Shown: piece after piece, positions 1 through 9,321 of the stretch | Layout of the letters: each line of letters begins with the position of its first letter | Numbering within the stretch: position 1 is the stretch's first letter | Program-made: the position numbers and the translations under genes | Notes under the pieces: generated by a model | The model's database searches: none | What the model saw: the letters and a program-made list of their open reading frames with translations, nothing else | Told to the model about the DNA's origin: nothing | NCBI RefSeq assembly: GCF_000178955.2 | Contig: NC_016631.1 | Location: forward strand, 4,960,001 to 5,024,000 | DNA length: 64,000 bases | Reading direction: 5' to 3' | Source of the DNA: Granulicella mallensis MP5ACTX8 | GTDB lineage: Bacteria; Acidobacteriota; Terriglobia; Terriglobales; Acidobacteriaceae

Positions 1-2199
1 AACGGGCCGATTGTCTCCGATTCCACGCTCGGCAAGGCCTTCATGGCCGTGTCATCCTTCTCCGGTACTGCTGCCGTAGACATCTTTGACGAAAAATCCT
101 TCAGCCTTCTTGGCACCATCCCTGTCAACGACCTTGGAACACAGGGCTATTCCACCAGCTTCCGCGCAATCGTGCGCTGGGGTCAGAACGGAATCGCCCT
201 CGCAGCAATTCCGAGTGCCTTTACGTCAAACAACCAGATCTATATCTTCCAATCCCCGCTGGTGAAGGATGTCTCCTCGACACCGGCCGATCTGTCGGTA
301 TCTCTCGGCGCACCGGCCACAGCCGCAACCGGAACGGCGATCAGCTATACCGCCAAGGTCGTGAACGCTGGCCCGAACGCCGCTACAGGTGCGACGCTCT
401 CAGCGAGCCTCGACCCATCGCTCATCATCAATAGCGTCACAGCAAGCCAGGGCTCATGCACCACTTCGACCACGTTTATCTGTGATCTTGGTGGTCTCGC
501 CAATGGAGCCAGCATGACCGTCACCGTGAGCGCCACTCCGACCAACTCGGGAACGCTCTCCGCAACGGCCTCGGTTTCTTCCTCCAGCTATGACCCCACA
601 CTCTCCAACAACCAGGCTACTGCCAGCATCACGGCCACGGGCAGCCTTTACGGAGCCGTGCCTTCGATCGCTTCCCTCTCTCCCAATCTGGTTCAGGCCG
701 GCTCTGCGGCGTTCACGCTGACGGTTACGGGAACAGGCTTCAACGCCAACTCCACCGTCAACCTCGGCAGCACGGCACTGGCCACGAGCTATGTCAGCTC
801 CACGCAACTCACCGCATCTGTTACAGACGCAGAAATTGCAACCTACGGCTGGTCTCCGGTGACCGTCTCCAACCCCACGCCGGGCGGCGGAGTCTCCGCG
901 ATCTCTCCACTCACCATCTACAGCCTTGTCAATGTCCCAGCCAGTTCCATGCTCTTCGATCCCTACGGTCAGTCGCTGTATGCCACGATTCCCAGCAACG
1001 CCACAGGCATCACCGGCAACTCTGTAGTCGCTGTCAATCCTTTCACCGCCGCGGTGGGAACTCCGATCGCCGTCGGCAGTCAACCTAACATGATGGCCGA
1101 AACCTCCGATGGTAATGATCTCTACATCGGATTAAGTGGCTCGAATAGCCTCGCACAATTCAATTTACTCACCCAGAGCGTAGCGGCCACCATTCCGATT
1201 ACCTACAATTCGGCAAGTGCTCCTGCGATTTCGCTGGCTGCCATGCCGGGTACGGATACAACTCTTGCGATCGGAATGGCAAACAATTTTGCTAACTTCG
1301 GTATCTTTGACGTGAGCGGTAGTACCGGCAGTTTCCGTCCGAATGTGTCAGGAATTTACGCTGGCGTGAATCCAGCCTTCGCCAGCCCGACGGAGCTATA
1401 CGCCTACGACAGCCAGACAACGGGTGCGGAGTTCTATCGCTACAGCATCGATGCCAACGGAGTGACTCTTATCGATGGCACAACCCTTGACGGCCTGGGA
1501 GGCTTCAGCGGCGGATTTCAATATACAGGCGGTTTGGTCTACGGAGAGGGCGGAGGCATCGTCAATCCCAGCACCACGCCTCCGTCGCAGGTTCAGACAT
1601 TGCCTCTTATCGACTTCTACGGCTCTGGTGATGTTGGAACGGCTGCGAGTATTGCAGCTGATCCCTCCCTCAAGAAGGATTTCCTTATGCTCACAAACAC
1701 TGCCGGCACATGGGCATACGGATTGGTCCGGTACGACCTTAACAGTTACCTTCCCGAAGCCGTTCTCCCCATGCCTGCCTCTGCTTCAAGCGTGGAATCT
1801 ACATGGACGATGCAGCGTTTTGGCCAGGATGGTCTCGCACTCCTGAGTTACAACAGCGTCTTTGTCACACCGTCAGTCTCACAGTTGCTTCTCCTGCGGG
1901 GGCCATTCATTGCTCCGCAGGAACTCACAACAAATACTGCGGCCAGCCTCACATCCAGCTCCGCCTCCAGCATTACTCACGGTAGCGGCAACACCGTGCT
2001 CACCTTGACAGGTGCGAACTTCCTCCCGGGGGTTGCCATCACCTGGAACGGATCCTACCGCACCACCACCATCGTGGATGCAACCCATGTCACTGTCGCT
2101 ATTCCAGCCAGCGATCTGTCTGCCGCGGGTACCGCGTCGGTGGTCGCCACCAACCCTGGAGCCCCCGCATCGAGTGCTCTGCAGATCACTATCAACTAA
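1..2199 (+). CDS. Exported DUF11/IPT-TIG repeat surface protein (5' end outside window)
   Basis: The reading frame is open from base 1 and the first ATG is at 43, so the N-terminus, including any signal peptide, is missing. Counting from that ATG, residues about 95-200 form a DUF11-type Ig-like repeat, about 215-300 an IPT/TIG domain, about 305-600 a region that looks like a beta-propeller, and the last ~85 residues a second TIG domain. The composition is rich in Ser, Thr, Ala and Gly and poor in Cys, as expected of a secreted or surface-anchored protein. Such proteins are common in Acidobacteriaceae and mostly have no known function; adhesion or matrix roles are guesses. A long hairpin follows the stop codon. 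Confidence 0.8.
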   Translation, partial: NGPIVSDSTLGKAFMAVSSFSGTAAVDIFDEKSFSLLGTIPVNDLGTQGYSTSFRAIVRWGQNGIALAAIPSAFTSNNQIYIFQSPLVKDVSSTPADLSVSLGAPATAATGTAISYTAKVVNAGPNAATGATLSASLDPSLIINSVTASQGSCTTSTTFICDLGGLANGASMTVTVSATPTNSGTLSATASVSSSSYDPTLSNNQATASITATGSLYGAVPSIASLSPNLVQAGSAAFTLTVTGTGFNANSTVNLGSTALATSYVSSTQLTASVTDAEIATYGWSPVTVSNPTPGGGVSAISPLTIYSLVNVPASSMLFDPYGQSLYATIPSNATGITGNSVVAVNPFTAAVGTPIAVGSQPNMMAETSDGNDLYIGLSGSNSLAQFNLLTQSVAATIPITYNSASAPAISLAAMPGTDTTLAIGMANNFANFGIFDVSGSTGSFRPNVSGIYAGVNPAFASPTELYAYDSQTTGAEFYRYSIDANGVTLIDGTTLDGLGGFSGGFQYTGGLVYGEGGGIVNPSTTPPSQVQTLPLIDFYGSGDVGTAASIAADPSLKKDFLMLTNTAGTWAYGLVRYDLNSYLPEAVLPMPASASSVESTWTMQRFGQDGLALLSYNSVFVTPSVSQLLLLRGPFIAPQELTTNTAASLTSSSASSITHGSGNTVLTLTGANFLPGVAITWNGSYRTTTIVDATHVTVAIPASDLSAAGTASVVATNPGAPASSALQITIN

Positions 2200-2236
2200 A
2201 CCAGGGGCAGTTCGAGCCTGAAACTGCACCACCATC

Positions 2237-2281
2237 TCAGCGGGGCTGGCCACCTTTCATCAACGTGGCCAGCCCCGCTGA
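2237..2281 (+). terminator. 17-bp stem hairpin after the DUF11 gene
   Basis: Perfect inverted repeat with arms 2237-2253 and 2265-2281 (arm TCAGCGGGGCTGGCCAC) and an 11-nt loop, 37 bases after the stop codon. There is no clear T run, so termination may rely on the stem alone. Confidence 0.65.
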
Positions 2282-2370
2282 CTTATACCTCAACCGGGAA
2301 GTAGCTTTTCGGCCGGATGGTACAGACCCTAAACCCGCCTGCTTCGGACGCACTTTGACTGCCTTTAACC

Positions 2371-2571
2371 CTAAAGCTCAGGGTAAAAATCAAAAAACGC
2401 ATCCAGGCTATGCCGCAACTGGGCCTCGATACTCTCGCGGCTCCCCTCCAGGATGTGCATTGTCACCTGGGCCTCATTCCCGTTCTTCAGCGCGATAGGA
2501 GCAGCCTGCACGCTCTCAATCTCATCGGCGGGCAGCAGCCGCATTCCGTAAACCAAAACTAAGTCAGCCAT
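2371..2571 (-). CDS. Small conserved-looking protein of unknown function (66 aa)
   Basis: A 66-residue frame with well-mixed, protein-like composition: a hydrophobic start, a mid-segment resembling a beta hairpin, and an amphipathic helical C-terminus ending in acidic and aromatic residues. It has no signal peptide, membrane helix or known motif. A GAGG lies only 2-3 nt before the ATG, which is close for a ribosome binding site. It stands alone, convergent with the upstream exported-protein gene, and a palindromic repeat pair lies on its 5' side. I do not recognise the family. The main support is composition and the absence of a competing frame; a chance ORF remains possible. Confidence 0.45.
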   Translation of the reverse strand: MADLVLVYGMRLLPADEIESVQAAPIALKNGNEAQVTMHILEGSRESIEAQLRHSLDAFFDFYPEL

Positions 2572-2596
2572 AGCCTCTATCGTACGCCGGAAGAAC

Positions 2597-2704
2597 AGAG
2601 TGTAGAGAGTAGAGGATAGAGTGTAGAGACTTGCGCCTCTGGCTATAAGGAAGGCCCGCCACCCACTCCGTCTACACTCTATCCTCTACCCTCCTACCCT
2701 CTGC
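2597..2704. repeat. Inverted pair of a pyrimidine/purine-rich intergenic repeat
   Basis: TCTACACTCTATCCTCTAC at 2671-2689 is the exact reverse complement of 2609-2627, giving 19-bp arms around a 43-nt loop; imperfect similarity continues on both sides. Related copies lie at 5760-5788 and, more degenerate, at 45210-45230, both touching the 3' end of a gene. Confidence 0.7.
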
Positions 2705-2749
2705 TTTTCCCCCCTGAACCCTTTCCTCTCCCGGTACAATCAAACGGAT

Positions 2750-3706
2750 ATGTCAGACCAGATCGAAGTACGCGATACCGTCATTCTTGGCTCCGGCTGC
2801 TCCGGACTCACCGCCGCCATCTACGCGGCACGCTCCAACCTGAAACCGCTTGTCCTCGAAGGCCATGAGCCCGGCGGACAGCTCTCCATCACCACGCTGG
2901 TCGAGAACTTTCCCGGCTGGCCCGACGGAGTGCAGGGCCCCGAGCTCATCGAGAACATGAAGAAGCAGGCCACCCGCTTCGGCGCCGAGCTGCGCCTGGC
3001 GCACCTCACCTCGGTCGACCTGACCACGTCGCCCTTTGAGCTGACCGTGGGTAAAGACATCATCAAGACGCGCTCCCTCATCATCGCCTCGGGCGCCTCG
3101 GCCCGCTGGCTCGGTCTGCCCAGCGAGCAGGCCCTGATCGGCCACGGCGTCAGCTCCTGCGCCACCTGCGACGGCTTCTTTGCCTCCGGCAAGGAGATCG
3201 CGGTCATCGGCGGCGGCGACTCGGCGATGGAGGAGGCTCTCTTCCTCACCCGCTTCGCGACCAAGGTCACGATCATCAACCGCAGCGAGAACTTCCGTGC
3301 CTCTAGAATCATGCTGGAGCGCGCCATCGCTCATCCCCAGATCGAGTTCCTGCACAACACGCTGGTCGAAGAGTGCCTGGGCGTCGAAGAGAAGGACCTC
3401 AAGGGCCTGAAGCTGGTCAACCGCAAGACCGGCGAGCGCTGGATGCTGCCCGTCTCGTTCATGTTCCTCGGCATCGGCCACGTACCCAATGCGTCGATGT
3501 TCAAGGGCCAGATCGACCTCGACGGCGACGGCTACATCCTGACCGAGCACAACGTCTTCTGCACCAACCAGGGCATCCAGCTGCACGGCGTCTACGCCTG
3601 CGGCGACGTACAGGACCGCCGCTACCGCCAAGCCATCACCGCCGCCGGAACCGGCTGCATGGCCGCGCTGGAAGTAGAGAAGTACCTCGAAGAAACGGGC
3701 CGCTAA
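2750..3706 (+). CDS. trxB: Thioredoxin reductase
   Basis: NADPH-dependent flavoprotein that reduces thioredoxin in the cytoplasm. At 318 residues it has the normal length of the low-molecular-weight TrxB family. The FAD dinucleotide-binding motif (GSGCSGLTAA) is at the N-terminus, the redox-active CATC followed by DGFF sits near residue 137, the NADPH-binding glycine motif GGGDSAMEEA follows about 20 residues later, and the C-terminal FAD motif (ACGDVQD) is present. The ATG at 2750 matches the family start. The gene is monocistronic: a repeat lies upstream and a strong hairpin follows the stop. Confidence 0.96.
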   Translation: MSDQIEVRDTVILGSGCSGLTAAIYAARSNLKPLVLEGHEPGGQLSITTLVENFPGWPDGVQGPELIENMKKQATRFGAELRLAHLTSVDLTTSPFELTVGKDIIKTRSLIIASGASARWLGLPSEQALIGHGVSSCATCDGFFASGKEIAVIGGGDSAMEEALFLTRFATKVTIINRSENFRASRIMLERAIAHPQIEFLHNTLVEECLGVEEKDLKGLKLVNRKTGERWMLPVSFMFLGIGHVPNASMFKGQIDLDGDGYILTEHNVFCTNQGIQLHGVYACGDVQDRRYRQAITAAGTGCMAALEVEKYLEETGR

Positions 3707-3720
3707 GGACCAGCAACACG

Positions 3721-3773
3721 TTGAAGGCAACAAAGGCGGCGATCCTTGGGGGCGCCGCCTTTGTTGCCTTCAA
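3721..3773 (+). terminator. Perfect 21-bp hairpin after trxB
   Basis: Arms 3721-3741 and 3753-3773 are exact reverse complements with an 11-nt loop. The hairpin lies 15 bases after the trxB stop. A T run is weak on both strands; it may act for trxB and for the convergent membrane gene ending at 3958. Confidence 0.75.
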
Positions 3774-3784
3774 AGCTCCCCCCA

Positions 3785-3957
3785 AACATTGTCATCTCGA
3801 CCGGAGCGCGGGGTCCCCGGAGAACGCTCTTTGTTCTCTGGGGTGCAAGCATGACGGCTTTATGTCATGCGTAGTGGAGAGACCCTTGTATTTTGCCCGA
3901 AGCGGCATTGCTGCTATGGGCGAACCTGCAGCTCTCGACCCTCCCGCGAGAACGGCT
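3785..3957. repeat. Degenerate copy of the TCATC..GAGCG intergenic repeat
   Basis: Starts with TTGTCATCTCGACCGGAGCG and contains a self-complementary centre (GAGAACGC...GTTCTCTGG), resembling the three better copies at 11171, 14115 and 28801. No gene is seen in this stretch. Confidence 0.4.
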
Positions 3958-5478
3958 CTAGTGCTTTGGCTTTACCCGATAAATATTGGCAAAAAGCTGA
4001 CTGGCTGAGGTAACACCATGTCCGGTATACTTCCGGCTCCAGACAGGCATCAGTTCCGGAATCTCCTTCGCCAGAGTGGCTGGAGCTTCTCCCTGCGACT
4101 CCACTACAAATCCGGGCCGCACCAAAGCCATCTGTTGGCGGACCAACTCCGGTCTGACTCTATGGAATGAGATCCGTCTTTTCACAAATTCCGGCGAAGC
4201 GAGCCCCGCTCCGTCTTCAATGACGAATCTTCCCCGAGCGCAGTACGCCAACACACCGATATCCACCTCGACCAATACCAATTCCTGGGGCTGCGTCGCT
4301 CCGGCCAGGTATTCCGCAGCCTGCTGCATCGTCACAAAGTACTCTTTCTGGAAGCTCCGCAGGGGTGGCATAATCCAGAGGGCGTTGAAGACCAGGGACA
4401 TTCCCAGATGCAACAGCAACACCGTGGAAAGGATGCTTTTCCATCTCCACTGTGGCATAGCCCGCATCGCCACCGATAGCATCTCTGCACCACCCGCACA
4501 CACCAGGGGAAACAGGATCAATAGATACCTGCCCGGCGCCTCCAGCCCCGAGGTTCGCAGGTAATGAAAGCCCGCGATTACCGCAGTCCCGGCCATCGGC
4601 AACCAAAGGTGCTCCGGCACCTTGAGCCGTTTTCGCACCATAACGGCAAGACACCCAGCGAAGAGGATCACAGGCCACAGCAGAGAGAAGCCCACAAGTT
4701 CGACATACTGCCTTATGATTTGAGGATTCCAGAGCATCACGCCGGCCACCGTCTTCGAGCGCAGCGTAGTCGGCAGGATTGACCCGAAGTACGAATAAGA
4801 GAAGAGCTCCCATGCCACCAGAGGTAGCAAGAATCCAGTCAGCAGTGCTGTCAGGCTCAATACCTTCCTCATGCGCAGATGCCACGCCAGCAGCAACGCG
4901 CACACCGCGCCGACGGCCAGCAGTTCAGGCCGCAACAACGCGCTCAACCCCAGCAGCAATCCGGCAGAGGCCGCCATCAAGGGGGAAAGCTCAAACGTTG
5001 TAAAGCACAACAGAATGAGACACACTGCACAGAACGCATAGCTCGTCTCCATCAGCGTCCCGTTCCAGCGCCACAGGTTGCAAGCAAAGGCCGCCGCCCC
5101 CAGCCCGAAGAAGCTCGCCGTCAGGTCTCCTCCGGTCGTCTTCCGCAATCGTACAAAGAGAGCCAGCAGCCCGACCGTCGTCGCCAGGCAAGAGGCCACC
5201 TGCAACATTCCGGTCATCAGCTTTCCGCATACAAGCCAGGCCACAATCAGCATCGCGGTAAACAGCGGCGCCGTGGAAAGATTGCATCGCACTCCCGGGT
5301 TCAATCCCCATCCCTGGTGCGCAAGCACATTGCGTGCTACCTGCAGATGAATGTACGTATCGTCGGAGCCGATATAAGAGCGGTAACAGAACAGCTTTAT
5401 CAGGCTGGGGGTCAGCGCCATCAGAAGCGCGGCTGTATATACCCACTTCGACTCATACACTGACTCTTCCTGCTTCAT
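3958..5478 (-). CDS. Polytopic GT-C-type membrane glycosyltransferase (putative)
   Basis: A 506-residue integral membrane protein with about ten hydrophobic segments and a soluble C-terminal tail of ~130 residues. After the first helix there is an acidic pair in GSDDTYIHLQVARN (Asp39-Asp40), the position of the catalytic or metal-binding acidic motif in the first extracytoplasmic loop of GT-C glycosyltransferases, which use polyprenyl-phosphate sugars. Length and topology fit that superfamily (GT39/ArnT- and LphB-like proteins). The acceptor is unknown; cell-wall or exopolysaccharide modification is an inference. The gene stands alone and converges on trxB. A non-glycosyltransferase membrane protein is possible but less likely. 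Confidence 0.65.
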   Translation of the reverse strand: MKQEESVYESKWVYTAALLMALTPSLIKLFCYRSYIGSDDTYIHLQVARNVLAHQGWGLNPGVRCNLSTAPLFTAMLIVAWLVCGKLMTGMLQVASCLATTVGLLALFVRLRKTTGGDLTASFFGLGAAAFACNLWRWNGTLMETSYAFCAVCLILLCFTTFELSPLMAASAGLLLGLSALLRPELLAVGAVCALLLAWHLRMRKVLSLTALLTGFLLPLVAWELFSYSYFGSILPTTLRSKTVAGVMLWNPQIIRQYVELVGFSLLWPVILFAGCLAVMVRKRLKVPEHLWLPMAGTAVIAGFHYLRTSGLEAPGRYLLILFPLVCAGGAEMLSVAMRAMPQWRWKSILSTVLLLHLGMSLVFNALWIMPPLRSFQKEYFVTMQQAAEYLAGATQPQELVLVEVDIGVLAYCARGRFVIEDGAGLASPEFVKRRISFHRVRPELVRQQMALVRPGFVVESQGEAPATLAKEIPELMPVWSRKYTGHGVTSASQLFANIYRVKPKH

Positions 5479-5728
5479 CCTGAAGTAGCTCTCGGTCTTC
5501 TCACTCGATATTGCTTATTCTGCGCGAATGCCTCGGCTTTGTTGTCACCTCCATGTCACCACTTTGTCTTCCCACCCATCTCACAGCAAATCTCCCCCTG
5601 CCGTTTGATCTACGGCTACAACGCAGGAGAGACAGGGTTTCTCTAAACCTCAAGGGGCCTCCCGGAAATCTGGCAGCGTCTCGAGGTGGCTGGAGAGATT
5701 TAGGGCAGTTCCTGTATCGGCGTGCAAC
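5479..5728. other. Intergenic stretch without a recognisable gene
   Basis: About 250 bases between the 5' end of the minus-strand glycosyltransferase gene and the terminator of the RNase gene. It should hold the glycosyltransferase promoter, but no clear -35/-10 pair or operator stands out. Confidence 0.5.
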
Positions 5729-5759
5729 AAAAAAGCGGCGACCCCAGGGTCGCCGCTTT
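5729..5759 (-). terminator. Rho-independent terminator of the RNase E/G gene
   Basis: Stem arms 5732-5744 and 5747-5759 (AAAGCGGCGACCC and its complement) with a 2-nt nominal loop. On the minus strand the stem is followed by six T residues (A run 5729-5734 on the plus strand), a textbook terminator 29 bases past the stop. Confidence 0.85.
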
Positions 5760-5787
5760 CTCTACACTCTATTCTCTACACTCTGCT
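5760..5787. repeat. TCTACACTCTA-type repeat abutting a stop codon
   Basis: Two tandem copies of CTCTACACTCT separated by ATT run directly into the stop codon of the RNase gene. Same family as the inverted pair at 2597-2704. Confidence 0.55.
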
Positions 5788-8700
5788 CTAGTGGATGTCG
5801 AACTGCTCCGGATGCAGACTCGGATCGCTCTTCACCAGGATCGTCTTGCCCGACATCTCTTCCATCTCCTGCAGCCACTTGCCGCTGCCGGACTTCAATT
5901 GCTTCACGACCTCCGGATTCACGCGCAGCATGATGTCGCCCTTGTCGAGATGCTTGTGCATCTTCCGCATCTCGATGTAGATGTCGTTGCACACCGTGAT
6001 CGGCGACTTCACCATGCCCGTGCCCGCGCAGATGCCGCAGGTCGTCGAGAGCGTACGCTCCAGGGACTGTTTCACACGCTTGCGGGTAATGGCGACGAGG
6101 CCGAAGTCATTGAACTGCAGCACCTTCGAGGGTGCGCGGTCCTTCTTCAACTCCTCTTCGAGCGCGGCCATCACCTTGTGGCGATTCTTGCGCTCGTCCA
6201 TGTCGATGAAGTCGATGATGATGATGCCGCCCAGATCGCGCAGACGAATCTGGCGAACGATCTCGGGGATCGCATCGAGGTTCGTCTTGACGATCGTGTC
6301 TTCCAGCCGCGCCGTCTTGCCGACGTACTTGCCGGTGTTGATGTCGATCGCGACCAGCGCCTCGGTCTGGTTGATCACGATCGATCCGCCGGACTTGAGC
6401 CACACCTTCGAGCGCAGCGCCTTGTTGATCTCCTCGGTGATGCCGAACTGCTCGAACAGCGGCGTCTCCTTCGTGTAGAGCTTCACACGCCGGATCAGGC
6501 TCGGCTGGAAGCGCTGCAGGAAGCGCAGTACGCGCTCGTATTCGGTCTCGGTATCCACCCAGATCGCGGAGAAGTTGTCCGTCACCTGGTCGCGCAGGAT
6601 GCGCTCGACGAGGTTGAGATCGTGATAGATCAGGGCCGGGCTCTTCGACGACTCCGACCGCTGCTTGATGTCCGCCCACAGGTTCAGCAGGAAGCGAAGA
6701 TCGCTGCGCAGCTCTTCTTCGCTCGCACCGGACGCCGCCGTGCGCACGATGAAGCCGCCGCTCGCGTCGCCCTTCTCCGAAAGCAGAATCTCCTTCAACC
6801 GGCGGCGTTCGCCGTCCGAGTCGATCTTGCGCGAGACACCTACGTGGTTGACCGTCGGCATAAAGACCAGGAACCGGCCTGGAAGAGCGATGTGCGACGT
6901 GATGCGCGCACCCTTCTTCGCGATCGGCTCCTTGGCAATCTGCACCAGCACTTCCTGGCCGGGCTTCAGCAGATCGCTGATCGCGGGCAGGTCGGTCGCC
7001 TGTACGGAGTGCCGTCCAGGACGTCCACCGGGACGCGAGTTCGCCATGCCACGCTTGTCGCGCGAACCACGGTCTCCGTTGCGATCCCCACGTCCGCCGC
7101 GGCGGCCATCGCGACGTCCACGCCGCTCGCCCTCACGCTGCGCCGGTCGTGCTTCACCCTCTTCGCCTGAGGCAACCGCCTCCTCGCCAATCGGAGAGTC
7201 CTCAAACGCATCCGCCTCGGCGAACTCTTCCTCTTCGGCCTCGCTCACATCGCTGCCGGAGATCTCATCGTCCGACTCGAACTCGTCCTCTTCAATCTCT
7301 TCTTCGTCGATGTCGAAGTCGTCATCCTCATCGTCCAGCTCCGCTGGCTCAGGCCGCGTGATCTGGTCGATCGACATCTCGCGCAACATGGTTCCGAGAT
7401 CGGCTGCACCTTCCAGCGTCTCTTCTTCCATGTCGTCTTCAAAGGCTCCGGCATGGACATGCGGAAGATCGCTGTCCTCGTCGTCCAGCAGTTCTTCTTC
7501 GAGCTCGCCGTCTCCGGGAGCGAAGATCTGCGCCCCCTCATGGGGGACCGGTGTCGTCTCAGCCTGTGCCAAATGCACCGACTGCACGGCCTGCTCATGC
7601 TCAATGGGAGCTGCCGGGTTCTCCGCATCCTGCGGAGCCACCTCAGCCAGGGGAGTCTCCGAGATCATCTCGCCGGTTGGCTGAATCGTCGTGAACTCGT
7701 GGACAGGAGCGCCTTCGGCTTCCTCCGAAAGAGCCTCAACCGATTCAGGCGCGCTTTGGCGGAATTCGCTCGGGCTGACAGGATCGACGCGGTAGGTCAC
7801 CGAGGCATCCTCACCCGGCTCGTACTCGGTCGTGGTCTCGTGGAACTCTACGACCGTCTCGTGCAGCTCTTCCACCGCTTCGAGCACAGGCGCGTTCTCT
7901 GCCTCTGCTTCCAGGGGAGCGACATCGGTCTGGGGCTCGTAAACAGGCTCCAGGGCCTCTGCTGCTTCGATCTCCTGCTGGTACTGCTGAACGTCAAATG
8001 CCTGCGTCTCGTAGGCCGGAGCGTCGTCGCTGAATGGCATAACGTTCGCTTCAGGCTCATGCTGCGAGGTCACCGCAGGCAGCACAGCTTCGGCCGGATC
8101 AAGCGCCCGGCGCGGGCTCTCCGAGTGAACCTCGTTACGTCCACCCTGGCGCTGCTGATCGCGGTCGCGACGGCGATCACGGCCATTGCCGCCCTCGCGT
8201 CCGCCACGATCCTCGCGCGCAAAAGAGCTCTCGTTGCGCGGCTCTGAACTGCGATCACGATGCCGCGAAAGCGTCTCGCCCGGAAGCGTCGCTCCGCCGT
8301 CCCAGCCCAACAAAGGAACAACTTCGGTAGAAGGTTTCGGAATAATAACGTTCGGCGCTAAGCTCGATGAACTGTGCGAGGCTGAAGCCTCGCCATCCTC
8401 GCCGCGACGGTACTTCGACAACGACTCGCCCGGCAGGATGATCGGTTCGATCGGCGCGCTGGCCTCGAAACCATCCTCTTCGCGAGAGCCGCCACGGTCG
8501 CCGCGCGGAGCAAAGCGCTCACGTACCGAGTCATGGCGTCCGCCACGATCTTCGCCACGGCCACGACGCTCACGGCCACCGCTGCGCTCTTCGCGGGGCA
8601 CAACCTCTTCTGGAGCAGCTTCAGCCTGAAACTCAGGCTCGGGAGCCTCGGTCGAAACGGCTTCTCCATTGTCATTGGAGCGCGCCAAGCCACGTTGATC

Positions 8701-9321
8701 GTCATTCCCACCACGGCCGCGACGGCGGCCACGGCGACCACGCCAGCGGCGGCTGCCGTCCGCTCCGGGAGCGCCTTCGCCAACTTCGTCGGTATCGCTC
8801 TCACGCGGAGCAGCAGCAAAAACTTCGTCCTGCGGCGCCAACTCAGCCGGGACGGCAGGAGCCTCGCGGCCATCACGACGCCCACGATCGCCCTTATTAC
8901 GGTCACCACGCTCATTGCGGTTGCCACGCTCACGGCGGCCTTCACCCTCAGCGCGGACCGGAGCCTCGGCAGCGGCTTCGGGAGAAACCTCAGCGCCCTC
9001 TTCGTCACGGCGGCCGCGTCCACGGCCTTCGCCGCGTTTTTCGCCACGGGCCGAGCGGCTATCGGCGGATTCAAAATCCGCTGAGTCGCCAGCCTCTTCC
9101 ATAAAGTCGGTGATGTACAGGAACGCGTCGCGCTCCAGGCCGATGTCCACAAAGCTGGACTGCATGCCCGGCAGGACGCGGGTTACCCGTCCGTTGTAGA
9201 TCGAGCCGGCGAGCGTGTATTCATTCTCGCGCTCGTAGTAGATCTCCGTGAGTTCGTCTTTTTCGACGATGGCGAGCCGCGTCTCGTGCGGCGTGCTTGA
9301 GATGTAAATTTCCTTCGACAT
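5788..9321 (-). CDS. rng: RNase E/G family endoribonuclease with a ~690-residue insertion in the S1 domain
   Basis: Single-strand endoribonuclease for rRNA and mRNA processing. Numbering from a TTG at 9351, residues 11-92 hold the first half of the S1 fold, and the catalytic core resumes at about 781. The Mg-binding aspartates are visible as Asp1003 in VAIDINTG and Asp1047 in IIIIDFIDM; the Zn-link cysteines are Cys1105 and Cys1108 in CGICAGTG. Between the S1 halves lies a low-complexity stretch: first Arg/Gly/Glu-rich, then strongly acidic, then Arg/Gly-rich again. RNase G is normally ~490 residues and E. coli RNase E carries its disordered part C-terminal, so this placement is unusual. I chose ATG 9321 (product MSKEIYISS...), which matches family starts. 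A T-tailed terminator follows. Confidence 0.93.
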   Translation of the reverse strand: MSKEIYISSTPHETRLAIVEKDELTEIYYERENEYTLAGSIYNGRVTRVLPGMQSSFVDIGLERDAFLYITDFMEEAGDSADFESADSRSARGEKRGEGRGRGRRDEEGAEVSPEAAAEAPVRAEGEGRRERGNRNERGDRNKGDRGRRDGREAPAVPAELAPQDEVFAAAPRESDTDEVGEGAPGADGSRRWRGRRGRRRGRGGNDDQRGLARSNDNGEAVSTEAPEPEFQAEAAPEEVVPREERSGGRERRGRGEDRGGRHDSVRERFAPRGDRGGSREEDGFEASAPIEPIILPGESLSKYRRGEDGEASASHSSSSLAPNVIIPKPSTEVVPLLGWDGGATLPGETLSRHRDRSSEPRNESSFAREDRGGREGGNGRDRRRDRDQQRQGGRNEVHSESPRRALDPAEAVLPAVTSQHEPEANVMPFSDDAPAYETQAFDVQQYQQEIEAAEALEPVYEPQTDVAPLEAEAENAPVLEAVEELHETVVEFHETTTEYEPGEDASVTYRVDPVSPSEFRQSAPESVEALSEEAEGAPVHEFTTIQPTGEMISETPLAEVAPQDAENPAAPIEHEQAVQSVHLAQAETTPVPHEGAQIFAPGDGELEEELLDDEDSDLPHVHAGAFEDDMEEETLEGAADLGTMLREMSIDQITRPEPAELDDEDDDFDIDEEEIEEDEFESDDEISGSDVSEAEEEEFAEADAFEDSPIGEEAVASGEEGEARPAQREGERRGRRDGRRGGRGDRNGDRGSRDKRGMANSRPGGRPGRHSVQATDLPAISDLLKPGQEVLVQIAKEPIAKKGARITSHIALPGRFLVFMPTVNHVGVSRKIDSDGERRRLKEILLSEKGDASGGFIVRTAASGASEEELRSDLRFLLNLWADIKQRSESSKSPALIYHDLNLVERILRDQVTDNFSAIWVDTETEYERVLRFLQRFQPSLIRRVKLYTKETPLFEQFGITEEINKALRSKVWLKSGGSIVINQTEALVAIDINTGKYVGKTARLEDTIVKTNLDAIPEIVRQIRLRDLGGIIIIDFIDMDERKNRHKVMAALEEELKKDRAPSKVLQFNDFGLVAITRKRVKQSLERTLSTTCGICAGTGMVKSPITVCNDIYIEMRKMHKHLDKGDIMLRVNPEVVKQLKSGSGKWLQEMEEMSGKTILVKSDPSLHPEQFDIH

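Noticed and set aside
2753-3733. 326-codon frame opposite trxB
   Set aside because: Antisense shadow of a clear TrxB with all cofactor motifs on the plus strand.
5722-7170. Long plus-strand frame of 482 codons opposite the RNase gene, and similar long frames within its insert
   Set aside because: They are mirror images of the GC-rich, low-complexity RNase coding sequence; composition is Arg/Leu/His/Asp-skewed and no domain is visible.
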